Notes: generated from the sequence alone by a model not told the origin. DNA of 64,000 nucleotides from an uncultured Sphingomonadaceae bacterium (GCA_937995515.1 CALKJZ010000011.1:1-64000); one strand, 5' to 3'; shown: positions 16,051 through 25,802, numbered from the stretch's first letter. Translations and numbers: made by a program.

Positions 16051-17301
16051 TCACCCCCGCCGCATGCGCACGGGCAGGCGCCGGAAGCCGTGCACGAACG
16101 GCGAGTTGACGCGCTCGACCGGCCCTGCGAGCTCCACCGAGATCTGCCGCCGCCGCATTTCCTCGAGGAGGATGGTAAGCTGCAGCTCGGCGAGCCGCGC
16201 GCCCACGCAACGGTGGATGCCGAACCCGAAGGCAAGGTGCCGCCGGGCGTTGGCCCGTTCGGGGAGGAAGGTGTCGGCATCGTCGAACACCTGCTCGTCG
16301 CGGTTGGCCGAAAGATACCACATCACCACCTTGTCGCCTGCGCGGATCACGCGCCCGCCCACCTCGAAGTCCGAGACCGCGGTGCGGCGCATGTGCGCAA
16401 GAGGGGTCTGCCAGCGGATCAGCTCCGACACGCCATTGGACGTGAGCCCCGGGTCTGCCATCAGCCGCCGCCAGCCATCGGGATGCTCGTTCTGGATCAT
16501 CACGGTCGCCGACATGCTGTTGCGGGTGGTGTCATTGCCGCCGACGATCAAGAGCACGAGGTTGCCGAGAAACTCGTTGGGCGACATGTCGCGCGTCGCC
16601 TCAGAATGGGCCAGCATCGAGATGAGGTCGGGGCGCGGCTCGGCATCCTTGCGGTCGTTCCAGAGCCCGGTGAAATAGGCGGCGCACTCGAACAGCACCT
16701 CCCAGCGCTGCCGGTTCCGCTCGGCATCGAGGACGGCGTCGGTATCGGTCGCCCAGTCCGACCATTTGGTGAGCAGCCGCCGGTCGGCCCAGGGAAAATC
16801 GAACAGGATGGCAAGCATGCCCGTGGTGAGCTCGATCGAGACGCGGTCGACCCAGTCGAACACCTCGCCCTCGGGCAGCGAATCGAGGAGCTCGGCTGTC
16901 CGCTGGCGGACATTGGGCTCGTGGCGCAGCATTTCCGCCGGGGTGAAGGCAGGTGCAACCGTGCGCCGCTGGCCGGTGTGCTCGGGCCGATCCATGGCGA
17001 TGAACATGGGAAGCGGCGGGTCTTCCTCGGAATATTCGCGCGGGTCGAAGATGGTGATGCCGCCCCTGTCCCACGCACTCGAGAAGATGTCGGGCCGGCC
17101 CTCCACCTCCATGATATGCTGGTGGGACACAATCGACCAGTAGGGACCATAGGCCGATTCGGGGCAATAGTGCACAGGCCCGGCCGCGCGCAGCCGCGCA
17201 AAGCGCGGCAACACATCGTGATCAAGCCAGTATTCGGTCCGGCTGACATCAAGATCGTCGAGCGTGAGCGTGTCGGCCTGCTGCCGCACGAGGGTTGCCA
17301 T
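16051..17301 (-). CDS. cytochrome P450, CYP153-like
   Basis: A 416-residue soluble bacterial P450. The heme-thiolate loop is FGFGIHRCVGARLAE (Cys365) and the I-helix is GGNDTTRNSM. The N-terminal PVHYCPESAYGPYWSIV and the NDTTRNSM motif resemble CYP153 alkane/fatty-acid terminal hydroxylases; this subfamily is assigned from memory of the motifs. It would need a ferredoxin and a ferredoxin reductase, and neither is adjacent. It is a single-gene unit with a strong AGGGAGGAAGGGAG ribosome binding site and a palindrome covering its promoter. Confidence 0.85.
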   Translation of the reverse strand: MATLVRQQADTLTLDDLDVSRTEYWLDHDVLPRFARLRAAGPVHYCPESAYGPYWSIVSHQHIMEVEGRPDIFSSAWDRGGITIFDPREYSEEDPPLPMFIAMDRPEHTGQRRTVAPAFTPAEMLRHEPNVRQRTAELLDSLPEGEVFDWVDRVSIELTTGMLAILFDFPWADRRLLTKWSDWATDTDAVLDAERNRQRWEVLFECAAYFTGLWNDRKDAEPRPDLISMLAHSEATRDMSPNEFLGNLVLLIVGGNDTTRNSMSATVMIQNEHPDGWRRLMADPGLTSNGVSELIRWQTPLAHMRRTAVSDFEVGGRVIRAGDKVVMWYLSANRDEQVFDDADTFLPERANARRHLAFGFGIHRCVGARLAELQLTILLEEMRRRQISVELAGPVERVNSPFVHGFRRLPVRMRRG

Positions 17302-17324
17302 GGATCTTCTCCCTTCCTCCCTGC

Positions 17325-17357
17325 TTCTGAGCTTAACTCAGAAAGGGCGGGTGTCAA
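17325..17357 (-). promoter_or_regulatory. P450 promoter with palindromic operator
   Basis: On the minus strand TTGACA (17352-17357) is followed after 16 bases by TAAGCT (17330-17335). A perfect 19-base inverted repeat, TTCTGAG-CTTAA-CTCAGAA (17325-17343), covers the -10 and the start of transcription, as expected for a repressor site. No regulator gene is adjacent, so the binding protein (possibly TetR- or GntR-like) must be encoded elsewhere. Confidence 0.6.
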
Positions 17358-18653
17358 TCATTCCGCAACCGCCGGCGCCCGCGCCGGGCCCGCCTCGCCG
17401 GCACGCTCCCCCCGCCTGGCCTCGCGCTCCATTTCCCATTTCGAGACCGCAGCGGTTGCAACCGCATTGCCGACCGCGTTGGTGGCCGAGCGGCCCATGT
17501 CGAGGAAATGGTCGACCCCGAGAATCAGGAGCAGGCCTGCTTCCGGAATGCCGAAGACCGGGAGCGTTGCGGCAATGACGACGAGCGAGGCGCGCGGCAC
17601 GCCCGCGATGCCCTTGGACGTCACCATCAGCAGCGCGCACATGCCCACGATCTGGACGGCCGACAGCTCGATCCCATAAGCTTGGGCGATGAAGATCGAG
17701 GCAAAGACGGCATACATCATCGAGCCATCCAGGTTGAAGGAATAGCCGAGCGGCAGCACGAAGGAGGCGATGCGCACCGGGATCCCGAACCTGACCAGCG
17801 CATCGAGAAGACGCGGATAGGCGGCCTCCGACGAGGCGGTGGAAAAGGCGAGCAGGAACGGCGCGCGGATCTCGAGCACCAGCCGCCGGAGCGCCGGAAA
17901 GCCGATGACAAGACCGCAGGCGAGGAGATTGGCGGCAAGCAGGAGGGCAAGCGCCAGATAGAAGCCGCCCATGAAGACGCCATAGGTGCCGACCACCTCG
18001 AGCCCGCGCACGCCGATGGTGGCGGCCACGGCCGCGAACACCGCCGGCGGGGCGAGCAGCATCACATAGCCGGTGATCTTCAGCATCATCTGCATCACCG
18101 CCTCGGCCGCGCGCAGGATCGGCCTTGCCGTCTCGCCGAGGCTTGCAACCGCGATCCCGGCCAGAACCGAGAAGACGACAATCTGCAGGATCTCATTGTC
18201 GGCCAGCGCCTCGAACACCGAGCGGGGAACGAGGTGGGTAATGAAATTGCGAAGCGTGAAGGCCTCGGTCGAGACCGCAGCGGCCGCACCCGCCTGCGGC
18301 ACGGCGAGGTTCAGCCCGACGCCCGGCTCGATCCAGCTGACCAGCAGCGCGCCGATGAGGAGAGCGACGACCGAGGTGGCAAGAAACCAGCCGATGGCCC
18401 GGCCACCAATCCGGCCGAGCGCTTTGATGTCGCCACCCATGTGGCCGATTCCCGAGATGAGCGCCGACATCACCAGCGGCGCGATGATCATCTTGATGAA
18501 GCGCAGGAAGATATCGGTGATGAGGCCGAGCCCGTCGGCCACCTGCGCGATCCCGGCCTCGTCCATCCGCGTGTTGACAAGCCAGCCCGCAGCAAGGCCG
18601 GCGAACAGCGCCACCACAATCCAGAAGGTGAGATTGCGGGCGAAAGCCGGCAC
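17358..18653 (-). CDS. dicarboxylate/amino acid:cation symporter (DAACS family)
   Basis: A 431-residue integral membrane protein with eight or more hydrophobic segments. It carries the family motif FLRFIKMIIAPLVMSAL near the N-terminus, the serine-rich reentrant loop AFSTASSEAAYPRLL, and GYSFNLDGSMMY plus DHFLDMGRSATNAVGNA in the transport core. It probably couples import of C4-dicarboxylates or acidic amino acids to Na+ or H+; the residues seen do not fix the substrate. The GTG start at 18653 has GAGGGGAC 5 bases upstream. The P450 promoter begins immediately after its stop. Confidence 0.88.
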   Translation of the reverse strand: MPAFARNLTFWIVVALFAGLAAGWLVNTRMDEAGIAQVADGLGLITDIFLRFIKMIIAPLVMSALISGIGHMGGDIKALGRIGGRAIGWFLATSVVALLIGALLVSWIEPGVGLNLAVPQAGAAAAVSTEAFTLRNFITHLVPRSVFEALADNEILQIVVFSVLAGIAVASLGETARPILRAAEAVMQMMLKITGYVMLLAPPAVFAAVAATIGVRGLEVVGTYGVFMGGFYLALALLLAANLLACGLVIGFPALRRLVLEIRAPFLLAFSTASSEAAYPRLLDALVRFGIPVRIASFVLPLGYSFNLDGSMMYAVFASIFIAQAYGIELSAVQIVGMCALLMVTSKGIAGVPRASLVVIAATLPVFGIPEAGLLLILGVDHFLDMGRSATNAVGNAVATAAVSKWEMEREARRGERAGEAGPARAPAVAE

Positions 18654-18809
18654 GCGCGTCCCCTCAAAGTGCGCGCCTGCCCTGCCAAAGGCCGCGCCCC
18701 GGTTCAAGCCGGGTGCGGGCGGCAGCCCCCTGCGGCGGATGATGATCGCCTGCCGGCCGACCGGCCTGCGCGCAAGCGGAACCGGCCCCGCGGCCCCCGG
18801 CCGCAACCG

Positions 18810-19796
18810 TCAGCGGCGCACCGTTGCATGCCAGGTGCGGATCCACCATTGCGACGACACGCCCCGGCAATCCGGCATCTCCTCGCGCAGGATCAGCGCA
18901 AAGCCGGTGCCCGTCCACACCCGGCGCTCGGCAATGCCGCAATCGGCCACGCCCCGGCCCTTGTTGAACTGGTCGAGCGTGCCCGCCTTCGCGTCCCAGC
19001 CGGCATTGGTGAGCGTATCGGGCAGGCCCGGCACGGTGCGGGCGGTAGCCGGGTTGCCGCGCGTGACCAGGAAGGGGATGACATTGATGTTGTAGGCGCC
19101 CGAATGGCACTCAAGCAGGACCAGCGTGTGCGTCGCGTCGAGCGCCACCACCTCGTCGCTCGGCCGGCGGCCCACCACGCAGTCGCCGGCGGCGATGCGC
19201 TTGGCGCGCCGCACGGCGGCGGCGAGCGTGGGCGGCGTGGGCGCGCTGCGCGCTCCCCGGTATGGCTGGACGGCCGGCGCGTCGAGCGCGGGTCGGGCGG
19301 GGGCGCGGCCGGGCCGGGCGATGCCCGCCACCGTGCCCAGCTGGCGCTGTTGCTCGTCCATCCACAAGAGCGCAGCCGCCGAGCCGCTGAGCGACGGGCC
19401 GGGGCCAGGACCTGTGCCGAGCTGCACGCTGGCCGAATGCCCGCTGACCAGTGCGCGGGCCAGCGCCAGCGCCAGCTCGCCGGTCCATCCGGCATGGCCC
19501 TCCTGCCCCGCCTTCGCGGTCCAGCGGCGGCCGTCGATGGCCAGCGTGACCGGCCCCGGTGGCAGGCCTTCGGCGCTTGTCAGCCTCACCGCCACCGACG
19601 CGCCAATACGGTCGACGATGAGCATCGGCACCTCCCGGTCAGGGGGATGGACCAGGAGGGGCACTGATATTGCCCGGCACACGCGCCTATTGTCGCAGCC
19701 GACGATCCAGTCGCGGAAACTCCTTGCCGACTCCGCAGCTGCGGGGGCTGCGCCTGCCAGCGCCAACAGCGCCGCTGCAACCAGCTCCCGCCGCAA
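18810..19796 (-). CDS. DUF1176 domain-containing exported protein
   Basis: A 328-residue protein with a signal peptide (AAALLALAGAAPAAAES). It has the conserved start FRDWIVGCDNRRVCRAIS and a Cys-rich C-terminal half including GVADCGIAERRVWTGTGFAL and MPDCRGVSSQWWIRTW. This is the pattern of DUF1176 proteins, which are periplasmic and of unknown function. The several cysteines suggest disulfides. It lies 18 bases downstream of ftsH on the same strand, so read-through from ftsH is possible. Confidence 0.85.
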   Translation of the reverse strand: MRRELVAAALLALAGAAPAAAESARSFRDWIVGCDNRRVCRAISVPLLVHPPDREVPMLIVDRIGASVAVRLTSAEGLPPGPVTLAIDGRRWTAKAGQEGHAGWTGELALALARALVSGHSASVQLGTGPGPGPSLSGSAAALLWMDEQQRQLGTVAGIARPGRAPARPALDAPAVQPYRGARSAPTPPTLAAAVRRAKRIAAGDCVVGRRPSDEVVALDATHTLVLLECHSGAYNINVIPFLVTRGNPATARTVPGLPDTLTNAGWDAKAGTLDQFNKGRGVADCGIAERRVWTGTGFALILREEMPDCRGVSSQWWIRTWHATVRR

Positions 19797-19814
19797 GATC
19801 CGGGCCGTGCCCGG

Positions 19815-21770
19815 CTACTCGGCGGGCCGCGGCTCCGGCGCGCCGCCGCCAAATCCGCGGCGGGTGCCAGACTTGGGAATGCCCGCCGTGCCGCTCCCCT
19901 GCGGCACCGGGGCCGCGGTCGCCGGATCGGGCCGGTCGAGCGGCTCGCCTGCCACCACCTTGCGAATCTCCTCGCCCGTCAGCGTCTCATATTCGAGGAG
20001 TGCGTTCGCAAGCCGGTGCAGCGCGTCGAGGTTGGCTGTCAGGATCGACTTCGCCCGCTCATAGCCCTCGGTCACCAACCGCTTCACCTCGGAGTCGATG
20101 AGCTCGGCGGTCTTTTCCGACACGTTCTGCTGCCGCGTGACGGAATGGCCGAGGAACACCTCCTCCTGGTTTTCGGTATATTTCAGCGGGCCGAGCTTTT
20201 CCGACATGCCCCACTGCGTGACCATGGCGCGCGCGAGGTCGGTTGCCATCTGGATGTCGCCGCTGGCGCCGCTCGTCACCTTGTCCTGGCCGAAGATCAG
20301 CTCCTCGGCCACCCGCCCGCCCATAGCGACCGAGAGGTTGGCATACATCTTGTCGCGCGCGAGGCTGTAGGTGTCGCGCTCGGGAAGGCGCATCACCATG
20401 CCAAGCGCGCGGCCGCGCGGAATGATGGTTGCCTTGTGGATCGGGTCGGAGGCCGGCTCGTGCAGCGAGACAAGCGCGTGGCCGGCCTCGTGATAGGCGG
20501 TCAGCTTCTTCTCGTCCTCGGTCATCACCATGGACTTGCGCTCGACGCCCATCATCACCTTGTCCTTGGCATCCTCAAACTCCTTCATGGACACGAGCCG
20601 CCGCCCGCGCCGCGCGGCAAGGAGCGCCGCCTCGTTCACGAGGTTGGCAAGGTCGGCGCCGGAAAAGCCGGGGGTGCCGCGGGCGATAATCCGCGCGTCC
20701 ACATCCGGCGCGAGCGGCACCTTGCGCATGTGCACCTGCAGGATCTTGATCCGACCCTCGATGTCGGGCCGGCCGACGACGATCTGCCGGTCGAACCGGC
20801 CGGGTCGCAAGAGCGCGGGGTCGAGCACGTCGGGACGGTTGGTCGCGGCAATGATGATGATTCCTTCATTGGCCTCGAACCCGTCCATCTCGACAAGGAG
20901 CTGGTTCAGGGTCTGCTCGCGCTCGTCGTTGCCGCCGCCAAGGCCCGCGCCGCGGTGGCGGCCGACCGCGTCGATCTCGTCGATGAAGACAATGCAGGGC
21001 GCGTTCTTCTTGGCCTGCTCGAACATGTCGCGCACGCGGCTCGCGCCCACGCCCACGAACATCTCCACGAAGTCGGAGCCGGAGATGGTGAAGAAGGGCA
21101 CATTGGCCTCGCCAGCGATCGCGCGCGCGAGCAGGGTCTTGCCGGTCCCGGGCGGGCCGACCAGGAGCGCGCCCTTCGGAATCTTGCCCCCCAGCCGGTG
21201 GAAGCGCGACGGATCCTTCAGGAAATCCACGATCTCCTGCAGCTCCTCGCGGGCCTCGTCGATGCCGGCCACGTCGTCGAACGTCACCCGGCCGTGCTTT
21301 TCGGTGAGCAGCCGCGCGCGCGACTTGCCGAAGCCCATCGCGCCCCGGCCCTGCCCGTTCTGCATCTGGCGCATGAAGAAGATCCAGATGCCGATCATGA
21401 TCAGGAACGGCAGGGCGCCGACGATGATCTGCTGCAACAGGCTCGGCCGCTCCTCCGGCTGCGCGTCGAAGCGCACATTCCGCGCGCGCAGCCGCTCGAT
21501 CAGCTGGGCATCGCCGGGGTTGTAGGTGCGGAACTGGTCCTCGTTCGTGAGGCGGCCGCTGATCTGCCGCCCGGAGATCGCGACATCGCGCACCTGCCCC
21601 TGGTCGAGCTTGGTCAGGAAGTCTGAATAGGCGATTTCCTGGCCCGGGCCATCAGACCGGGACGAGCCCTGGAACAGCTGGACCAGAAGCACCAGGGCCA
21701 CGAGAATGCCCGCCCACATGAGCAGGTTGCGGACCATGGGCCCCGGGGTCTTGCCCTTGTTGTCTGACAT
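19815..21770 (-). CDS. ftsH: ATP-dependent zinc metalloprotease FtsH
   Basis: A 651-residue membrane-anchored AAA+ protease with two transmembrane helices (about residues 16-33 and 110-132) flanking a small periplasmic domain. The AAA domain has Walker A GPPGTGKT (205-212), Walker [11 protein letters not shown], and the second region of homology [19 protein letters not shown]. The zinc site is HEAGH (about 425). It degrades membrane and short-lived cytosolic proteins. The start at the ATG at 21768-21770 ([10 protein letters not shown]) has AGGGAC upstream. The C-terminal tail (after about 600) is Pro/Gly-rich and typical of alphaproteobacterial FtsH. Confidence 0.97.
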   Translation of the reverse strand: MSDNKGKTPGPMVRNLLMWAGILVALVLLVQLFQGSSRSDGPGQEIAYSDFLTKLDQGQVRDVAISGRQISGRLTNEDQFRTYNPGDAQLIERLRARNVRFDAQPEERPSLLQQIIVGALPFLIMIGIWIFFMRQMQNGQGRGAMGFGKSRARLLTEKHGRVTFDDVAGIDEAREELQEIVDFLKDPSRFHRLGGKIPKGALLVGPPGTGKTLLARAIAGEANVPFFTISGSDFVEMFVGVGASRVRDMFEQAKKNAPCIVFIDEIDAVGRHRGAGLGGGNDEREQTLNQLLVEMDGFEANEGIIIIAATNRPDVLDPALLRPGRFDRQIVVGRPDIEGRIKILQVHMRKVPLAPDVDARIIARGTPGFSGADLANLVNEAALLAARRGRRLVSMKEFEDAKDKVMMGVERKSMVMTEDEKKLTAYHEAGHALVSLHEPASDPIHKATIIPRGRALGMVMRLPERDTYSLARDKMYANLSVAMGGRVAEELIFGQDKVTSGASGDIQMATDLARAMVTQWGMSEKLGPLKYTENQEEVFLGHSVTRQQNVSEKTAELIDSEVKRLVTEGYERAKSILTANLDALHRLANALLEYETLTGEEIRKVVAGEPLDRPDPATAAPVPQGSGTAGIPKSGTRRGFGGGAPEPRPAE

Positions 21771-21792
21771 GCGCCTGTCCCTTTCATCGCCG

Positions 21793-21821
21793 AATGTAGG
21801 GCACGGCACGGGTCTCCGCAA
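21793..21821 (-). promoter_or_regulatory. putative ftsH promoter
   Basis: On the minus strand TTGCGG (21816-21821) and TACATT (21793-21798) are 17 bases apart, with the -10 ending 22 bases before the ftsH ATG. Confidence 0.45.
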
Positions 21822-21950
21822 TCTTGCGCGCATGGCGCCTGCTGTCGCGCCCCCGCGGCCCCGGGCCCGCGGCGACACCCGCGGCGACAGACGGGGGGAC
21901 GGTCTTGCCTTTTCGCTCCCAGGCCCCGAAACCTCCGGCCCGGGAGGCAG

Positions 21951-22877
21951 ATGGTGCTCGAGTATCCGCTGTTCACGGTTGCCGGTGTCACGGTCACGCT
22001 CGCCTATCTTCTTGCGCCGGTTCTCATCCTGTCCGTCACGCTCCTGCTTGCGGGCGCGGTGGGCGGGCTGTTCACCCGGCTGCGCCGCCACGCATCGGCC
22101 GGCCAAGCCTATGTGCTCTATGTGCTCGGCCAGCTCCTGCGCTACGGGATCATCTTCGCCGGCGTGGTCGCCGCCGGCTCGGCGCTCGGCCTCAACCTCA
22201 CCTCGCTGTCGCTGTTTGCCGGCGCGCTCGGGGTCGGGATCGGGCTCGGCCTCCAGGATATCGTGCGGAACTTCACCTACGGCATCCTCTTGCTGTTCGA
22301 CCGCTCGGTCGAGGTGGGCGACTTCGTGGAGCTGGAGGACGGAACCGCCGGCCAGGTGGTGGCCATCGGGCCGCGCGCCACCACGATCACCACCAACGAC
22401 AATGTGGACATCCTCATTCCCAACGCCGACCTGATGTCGAAACCCCTGGTGAACTGGACCCGCAACCGCACCACGCGGCGGGTCCGGGTGCCGTTTTCCG
22501 TCGCCTACGGGACCGACAAGGAGCTGGTGAAGAAGGCCGCGCTGGAAGCCGCTCGGAGCGTGCCCTACACCATGCCCGAAACCGAGCGCGAACAGACCCA
22601 GGTGTGGCTGACCGGGTTTGGCGCCTCGGCGCTGGAGTTCCAGCTGATCGTCTGGCCGACGCTCGAGGCCGTGAAGCGGCGCGGACGCATGATGTCCGCC
22701 TATCGCTGGGCCATCGACGATGCGCTCCGGCGCCACGGCATCGAGATTCCGTTCCCGCAGCGCGACATCCGGCTGCGGGCGCTGTTCGGCGCCGAGGAGG
22801 AGGAGGCGCTTGCCCGCCTCGCAGCGGCCCGCGGCGACAGGGCGCAGGGACGGGCTGCCGGGGAGCCGACCTCCTGA
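21951..22877 (+). CDS. mechanosensitive ion channel protein (MscS family)
   Basis: A 308-residue inner-membrane protein with three hydrophobic helices. The third is the Gly/Ala-rich pore helix leading into [23 protein letters not shown] (given in part). It is followed by the beta domain ([31 protein letters not shown]) and the C-terminal alpha/beta domain ([21 protein letters not shown]). MscS-type channels open on membrane tension during hypo-osmotic shock. ATG 21951 has GGGAGGC upstream. It is divergent to ftsH, and the SOS-box repair operon follows 47 bases later. Confidence 0.92.
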   Translation: MVLEYPLFTVAGVTVTLAYLLAPVLILSVTLLLAGAVGGLFTRLRRHASAGQAYVLYVLGQLLRYGIIFAGVVAAGSALGLNLTSLSLFAGALGVGIGLGLQDIVRNFTYGILLLFDRSVEVGDFVELEDGTAGQVVAIGPRATTITTNDNVDILIPNADLMSKPLVNWTRNRTTRRVRVPFSVAYGTDKELVKKAALEAARSVPYTMPETEREQTQVWLTGFGASALEFQLIVWPTLEAVKRRGRMMSAYRWAIDDALRRHGIEIPFPQRDIRLRALFGAEEEEALARLAAARGDRAQGRAAGEPTS

Positions 22878-22888
22878 GCCCTGCTGAC

Positions 22889-22920
22889 TGGACAGCCGAT
22901 GGGCAGAACAGATACCGAAC
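22889..22920 (+). promoter_or_regulatory. LexA (SOS) box and promoter of the radical SAM/UdgX operon
   Basis: GAAC-AGATACC-GAAC (22906-22920) is a perfect GAAC-N7-GAAC, the reverse complement of the alphaproteobacterial LexA motif GTTC-N7-GTTC. It overlaps a possible -10 (GATACC, 22911-22916) spaced 16 bases from TGGACA (22889-22894). It ends 4 bases before the GTG start, so a transcript would be leaderless or nearly so. The position is ideal for repression by LexA. Confidence 0.7.
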
Positions 22921-22924
22921 ATCC

Positions 22925-24175
22925 GTGGCGCGACTCGATCTGAAAGCCAAGCTCGCAATCCTTGCGGATGCCGCAAAATATGATGCCTCCTGCGCGTCGT
23001 CGGGCACCACCCGGCGCAGCTCGGCCGATGGCCGGGGCCTCGGATCGACCGAGGGCATGGGCATCTGCCACGCCTATGCCCCCGACGGGCGCTGCATCTC
23101 GCTCCTCAAGATCCTGCTCACCAATGTCTGCATGTTCGACTGCGCCTATTGCATCAACCGCCGCTCCTCCTCGGTCAGGCGGGCGCGCTTCACGGTCGAG
23201 GAGGTGGTGCGGCTGACGATCGGCTTCTACCGCCGCAACTACATCGAGGGGCTGTTCCTCTCCTCGGGGATCATCCGCTCGCCCGACTACACGATGGAGG
23301 AGCTGGTGCGGGTGGCACGAACCCTGCGCACCGAGCACCGGTTCCGTGGCTACATCCACCTGAAGACGATCCCCGATGCCGCCCCCGAGCTTGTCGCCGA
23401 GGCCGGGCTCTGGGCCGACCGGCTTTCGATCAACATCGAGCTTCCAACGGCCGCAGCGCTGAAGGCGCTTGCGCCCGAGAAGGATGCCGCGCGCATCGAG
23501 GGCACGATAGGCGGCCTTCATGCAAGGATTGCCGAGGCCCGCGAGGCGCGCCGCCGATCCCGCCACGCCCCGCGCTTTGCGCCGGCCGGCCAGTCGACCC
23601 AGATGATCATTGGCGCCGACAGCGCGGACGACCACACGATCCTTCGCACCGCCGATGCGCTCTATCGCCGCCACGCGATGCGCCGGGTCTATTACTCGGC
23701 GTTCAGCCCGATCCCCGATCCCGCGCCCGGCCTTCCCGCGCTCAGCCCGCCGCTGCTTCGCGAGCACCGGCTCTACCAGGCGGACTGGATGCTGCGCTTC
23801 TACGGATTTGCGCTCGACGAGGTGGCGAGCGCCATGAAAAGCGGGCACCTTCCGCTGGAGATGGATCCCAAGCGCGCCTGGGCGCTGGCCAACCGGGCGC
23901 TGTTCCCGGTGGATGTGAACCGCGCAGGGCGGGAGATGCTGCTGCGCGTGCCAGGGCTTGGGCCGAAGGCTGTGGCGCGGATTCTCGCCGCGCGGCGCCA
24001 CCGGACGCTCCGCTGGGCGGATCTTGCCCGCCTTGTCAGCTCGCCCAGGGCCGTGCGGCCGTGGGTGACGGCGGCGGACTGGCGGCCGGGCGCGCTCCTC
24101 GAGTCCGACCGGCTGCGAGCGCTCGTCACGCCTGCGCGGCAGGGCGAACTCTTTGCTTCGCCGGTGCCGGCCTGA
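22925..24175 (+). CDS. putative DNA modification/repair radical SAM protein (UDG-linked type)
   Basis: A 416-residue radical SAM enzyme. The [4Fe-4S]-binding Cys triad is in [15 protein letters not shown] (CxxxCxxC), and a helix-hairpin-helix DNA-binding motif lies near the C-terminus ([20 protein letters not shown]). This is the radical SAM protein family found next to a uracil-DNA-glycosylase-like gene in many bacteria (TIGR03916-like); its reaction is unknown. No ATG is available near the start. GTG 22925 ([13 protein letters not shown]) gives the expected N-terminus. It is followed 5 bases later by the DUF4130-UdgX gene and preceded by a LexA box. Confidence 0.88.
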   Translation: MARLDLKAKLAILADAAKYDASCASSGTTRRSSADGRGLGSTEGMGICHAYAPDGRCISLLKILLTNVCMFDCAYCINRRSSSVRRARFTVEEVVRLTIGFYRRNYIEGLFLSSGIIRSPDYTMEELVRVARTLRTEHRFRGYIHLKTIPDAAPELVAEAGLWADRLSINIELPTAAALKALAPEKDAARIEGTIGGLHARIAEAREARRRSRHAPRFAPAGQSTQMIIGADSADDHTILRTADALYRRHAMRRVYYSAFSPIPDPAPGLPALSPPLLREHRLYQADWMLRFYGFALDEVASAMKSGHLPLEMDPKRAWALANRALFPVDVNRAGREMLLRVPGLGPKAVARILAARRHRTLRWADLARLVSSPRAVRPWVTAADWRPGALLESDRLRALVTPARQGELFASPVPA

Positions 24176-24180
24176 GGCCG

Positions 24181-25551
24181 ATGCACCGGGTCGTCCTCGC
24201 CTACGCGAGCGACATGGAGGGCTTTCGCCGGGCCGCGCGCGGCCTTGTCGCGGCCGGGGTGCCGCCAGCCGCGGTCATCTGGGAGGTGGCGGGCTCCGGG
24301 GGCCTGCCGCTCGCCGACGAGGCCGGGCCGGCCGGTGACGCGGCAGGGCTCCGCGTGCCGCGGCGCTTCGTGGAGCTCGCCGAGAAGGTGATCTGCCACC
24401 GCGACCCGGCGCGTTTTGCCCTGCTCCACGAGGCGCTGTGCGCGCTCCGGGGCAACCGCGCGCTGCTGGACGACCGCGCCGACCCGCTTGTCCACCGGCT
24501 CGAGACAATGGCGAAGTCGGTCGGGCGCGACATCCACAAGATGCGGGCCTTCCTCCGCTTCCGCGCCACCGACGACGAAGACGGGCCCCATTATGTCGCC
24601 TGGTTCGAGCCCGAGCACCACATCGTGCGCACCAACTGCGGCTTCTTCATCCGCCGCTTCGCAAGCCAGCGCTGGACGATCCTGACGCCGCAGGAATCCG
24701 CCCACTGGGACGGCCGGGCGCTCAGCATCCTGCCGGGCGCCGCGCGCGCCGATGCCCCGTCCGAAGACCCGGTGGAGGCGATCTGGAAGACCTATTTTGC
24801 CAGCATCTTCAACCCTGCACGACTGAAGCTGAAGGCGATGCAGGCGGAAATGCCGAAGAAATACTGGGCCAATCTGCCCGAGGCAGAGCTGATCCCGGAC
24901 CTCGTGCGCGAGGCGCCCGCAAGGGTTGCGGCCATGCTTGCCGGCGGGCGTGCAACAACGCTTGCCCGGCTGCGAGAAGAAGCGCTGGGCTGCACGCTCT
25001 GCCCCCTGCACGGGCCGGCAACGCAGACCGTGTTCGGCGAGGGGCCAGCCGATGCGCCACTGATGATCGTGGGCGAGCAGCCGGGTGACCAGGAGGACCT
25101 TCAGGGCCGGCCGTTTGTCGGCCCGGCCGGCCAGCTGCTCGATTCCTGCCTCTGCGACGCCGGAATCGACCGCGCGCAGGTCTATGTCACCAACGCGGTC
25201 AAGCATTTCCGCTTCGAGCTGCGCGGGCGGCGGCGCATCCACCAGTCGCCTTCGCCAGCCGAGATCGAGACCTGCCGCTGGTGGCTCGACCAGGAGCGGG
25301 CGATCGTTGCGCCGCGCCTCGTCCTGATGCTGGGGGGCAGTGCGGGCCGGGCGCTGCTCGGCCGTGCGGTTGCCGTCACGCGCGAGCGCGGGCGGCCGCT
25401 CTCGCTTCCCGACGGCACCCCGGCCCTCCTCACCGTCCACCCATCCTACCTGCTGCGCATCGAAAACCCCGCCGCAGCCGAAGCCGAGCGGGCCCGCTTC
25501 GTGGCCGACCTCAGGGCCGCGCAGGCGCTCGTCGGCGCCGGGCGCGCATGA
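24181..25551 (+). CDS. DUF4130/UdgX fusion: uracil-DNA-binding protein
   Basis: A 456-residue two-part protein. Residues 1-200 match the DUF4130/TIGR03915 domain (ETMAKSVGRDIHKMRAFLRF, HYVAWFEPEHHIVRTN). Residues about 265-450 are a family-4-like uracil-DNA glycosylase with CTLCPLH, GEQPGDQEDLQGRPFVGPAG, the UdgX loop RRRIHQSPSP and TVHPSYLLR. In UdgX the His of KRRIH forms a covalent bond with DNA at uracil, so this chain probably captures rather than just removes uracil. It is translationally linked to the radical SAM gene upstream, and the two families are known partners. Confidence 0.92.
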   Translation: MHRVVLAYASDMEGFRRAARGLVAAGVPPAAVIWEVAGSGGLPLADEAGPAGDAAGLRVPRRFVELAEKVICHRDPARFALLHEALCALRGNRALLDDRADPLVHRLETMAKSVGRDIHKMRAFLRFRATDDEDGPHYVAWFEPEHHIVRTNCGFFIRRFASQRWTILTPQESAHWDGRALSILPGAARADAPSEDPVEAIWKTYFASIFNPARLKLKAMQAEMPKKYWANLPEAELIPDLVREAPARVAAMLAGGRATTLARLREEALGCTLCPLHGPATQTVFGEGPADAPLMIVGEQPGDQEDLQGRPFVGPAGQLLDSCLCDAGIDRAQVYVTNAVKHFRFELRGRRRIHQSPSPAEIETCRWWLDQERAIVAPRLVLMLGGSAGRALLGRAVAVTRERGRPLSLPDGTPALLTVHPSYLLRIENPAAAEAERARFVADLRAAQALVGAGRA

Positions 25552-25802
25552 GGGCGACAGGCGCCGCGGAAGGCCGCCTGGCGCCAGGGCCCGGCGGAAG
25601 GCGGGGCGGCCCGGCCCGGGGCCCGAGCTTCGGCACGGGCGCGCGGTGGCCGTCGCCCGGCGCCGGCTCGGGCGCCCAGCCCGGCGCGAAGCCCGACGCG
25701 AAGCCCGGAGCCGGGCTCCGCCGCGCACGCCGGCACCGGGCGCGCGGGCGCGGGCGGGGCAGGGCCGAGGCCCGGTCAGAAGGGAAGGCGCCATTGCCAT
25801 GA
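25548..25802 (+). CDS. possible 84-codon low-complexity ORF linking udgX and mmcB
   Basis: This open frame starts at an ATG overlapping the UdgX stop (ATGA) and ends overlapping the MmcB start (ATGA), so both ends have the coupling spacing used by true operon genes here. The product would be Gly/Pro/Ala/Arg-rich and disordered, with a 12-base tandem repeat (25680-25712) encoding PGAK-PDAK-PGAG. No domain is recognised. Chance ORFs are frequent at this GC content, so it may be only the spacer between two genes. Confidence 0.25.
   Translation: MRATGAAEGRLAPGPGGRRGGPARGPSFGTGARWPSPGAGSGAQPGAKPDAKPGAGLRRARRHRARGRGRGRAEARSEGKAPLP

Noticed and set aside
20016-21626. Long open frame (536 codons) on the plus strand opposite ftsH
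   Set aside because: It is the antisense shadow of the ftsH coding region; third-position GC bias creates long open frames on the other strand. The composition is not protein-like and ftsH is unmistakable.
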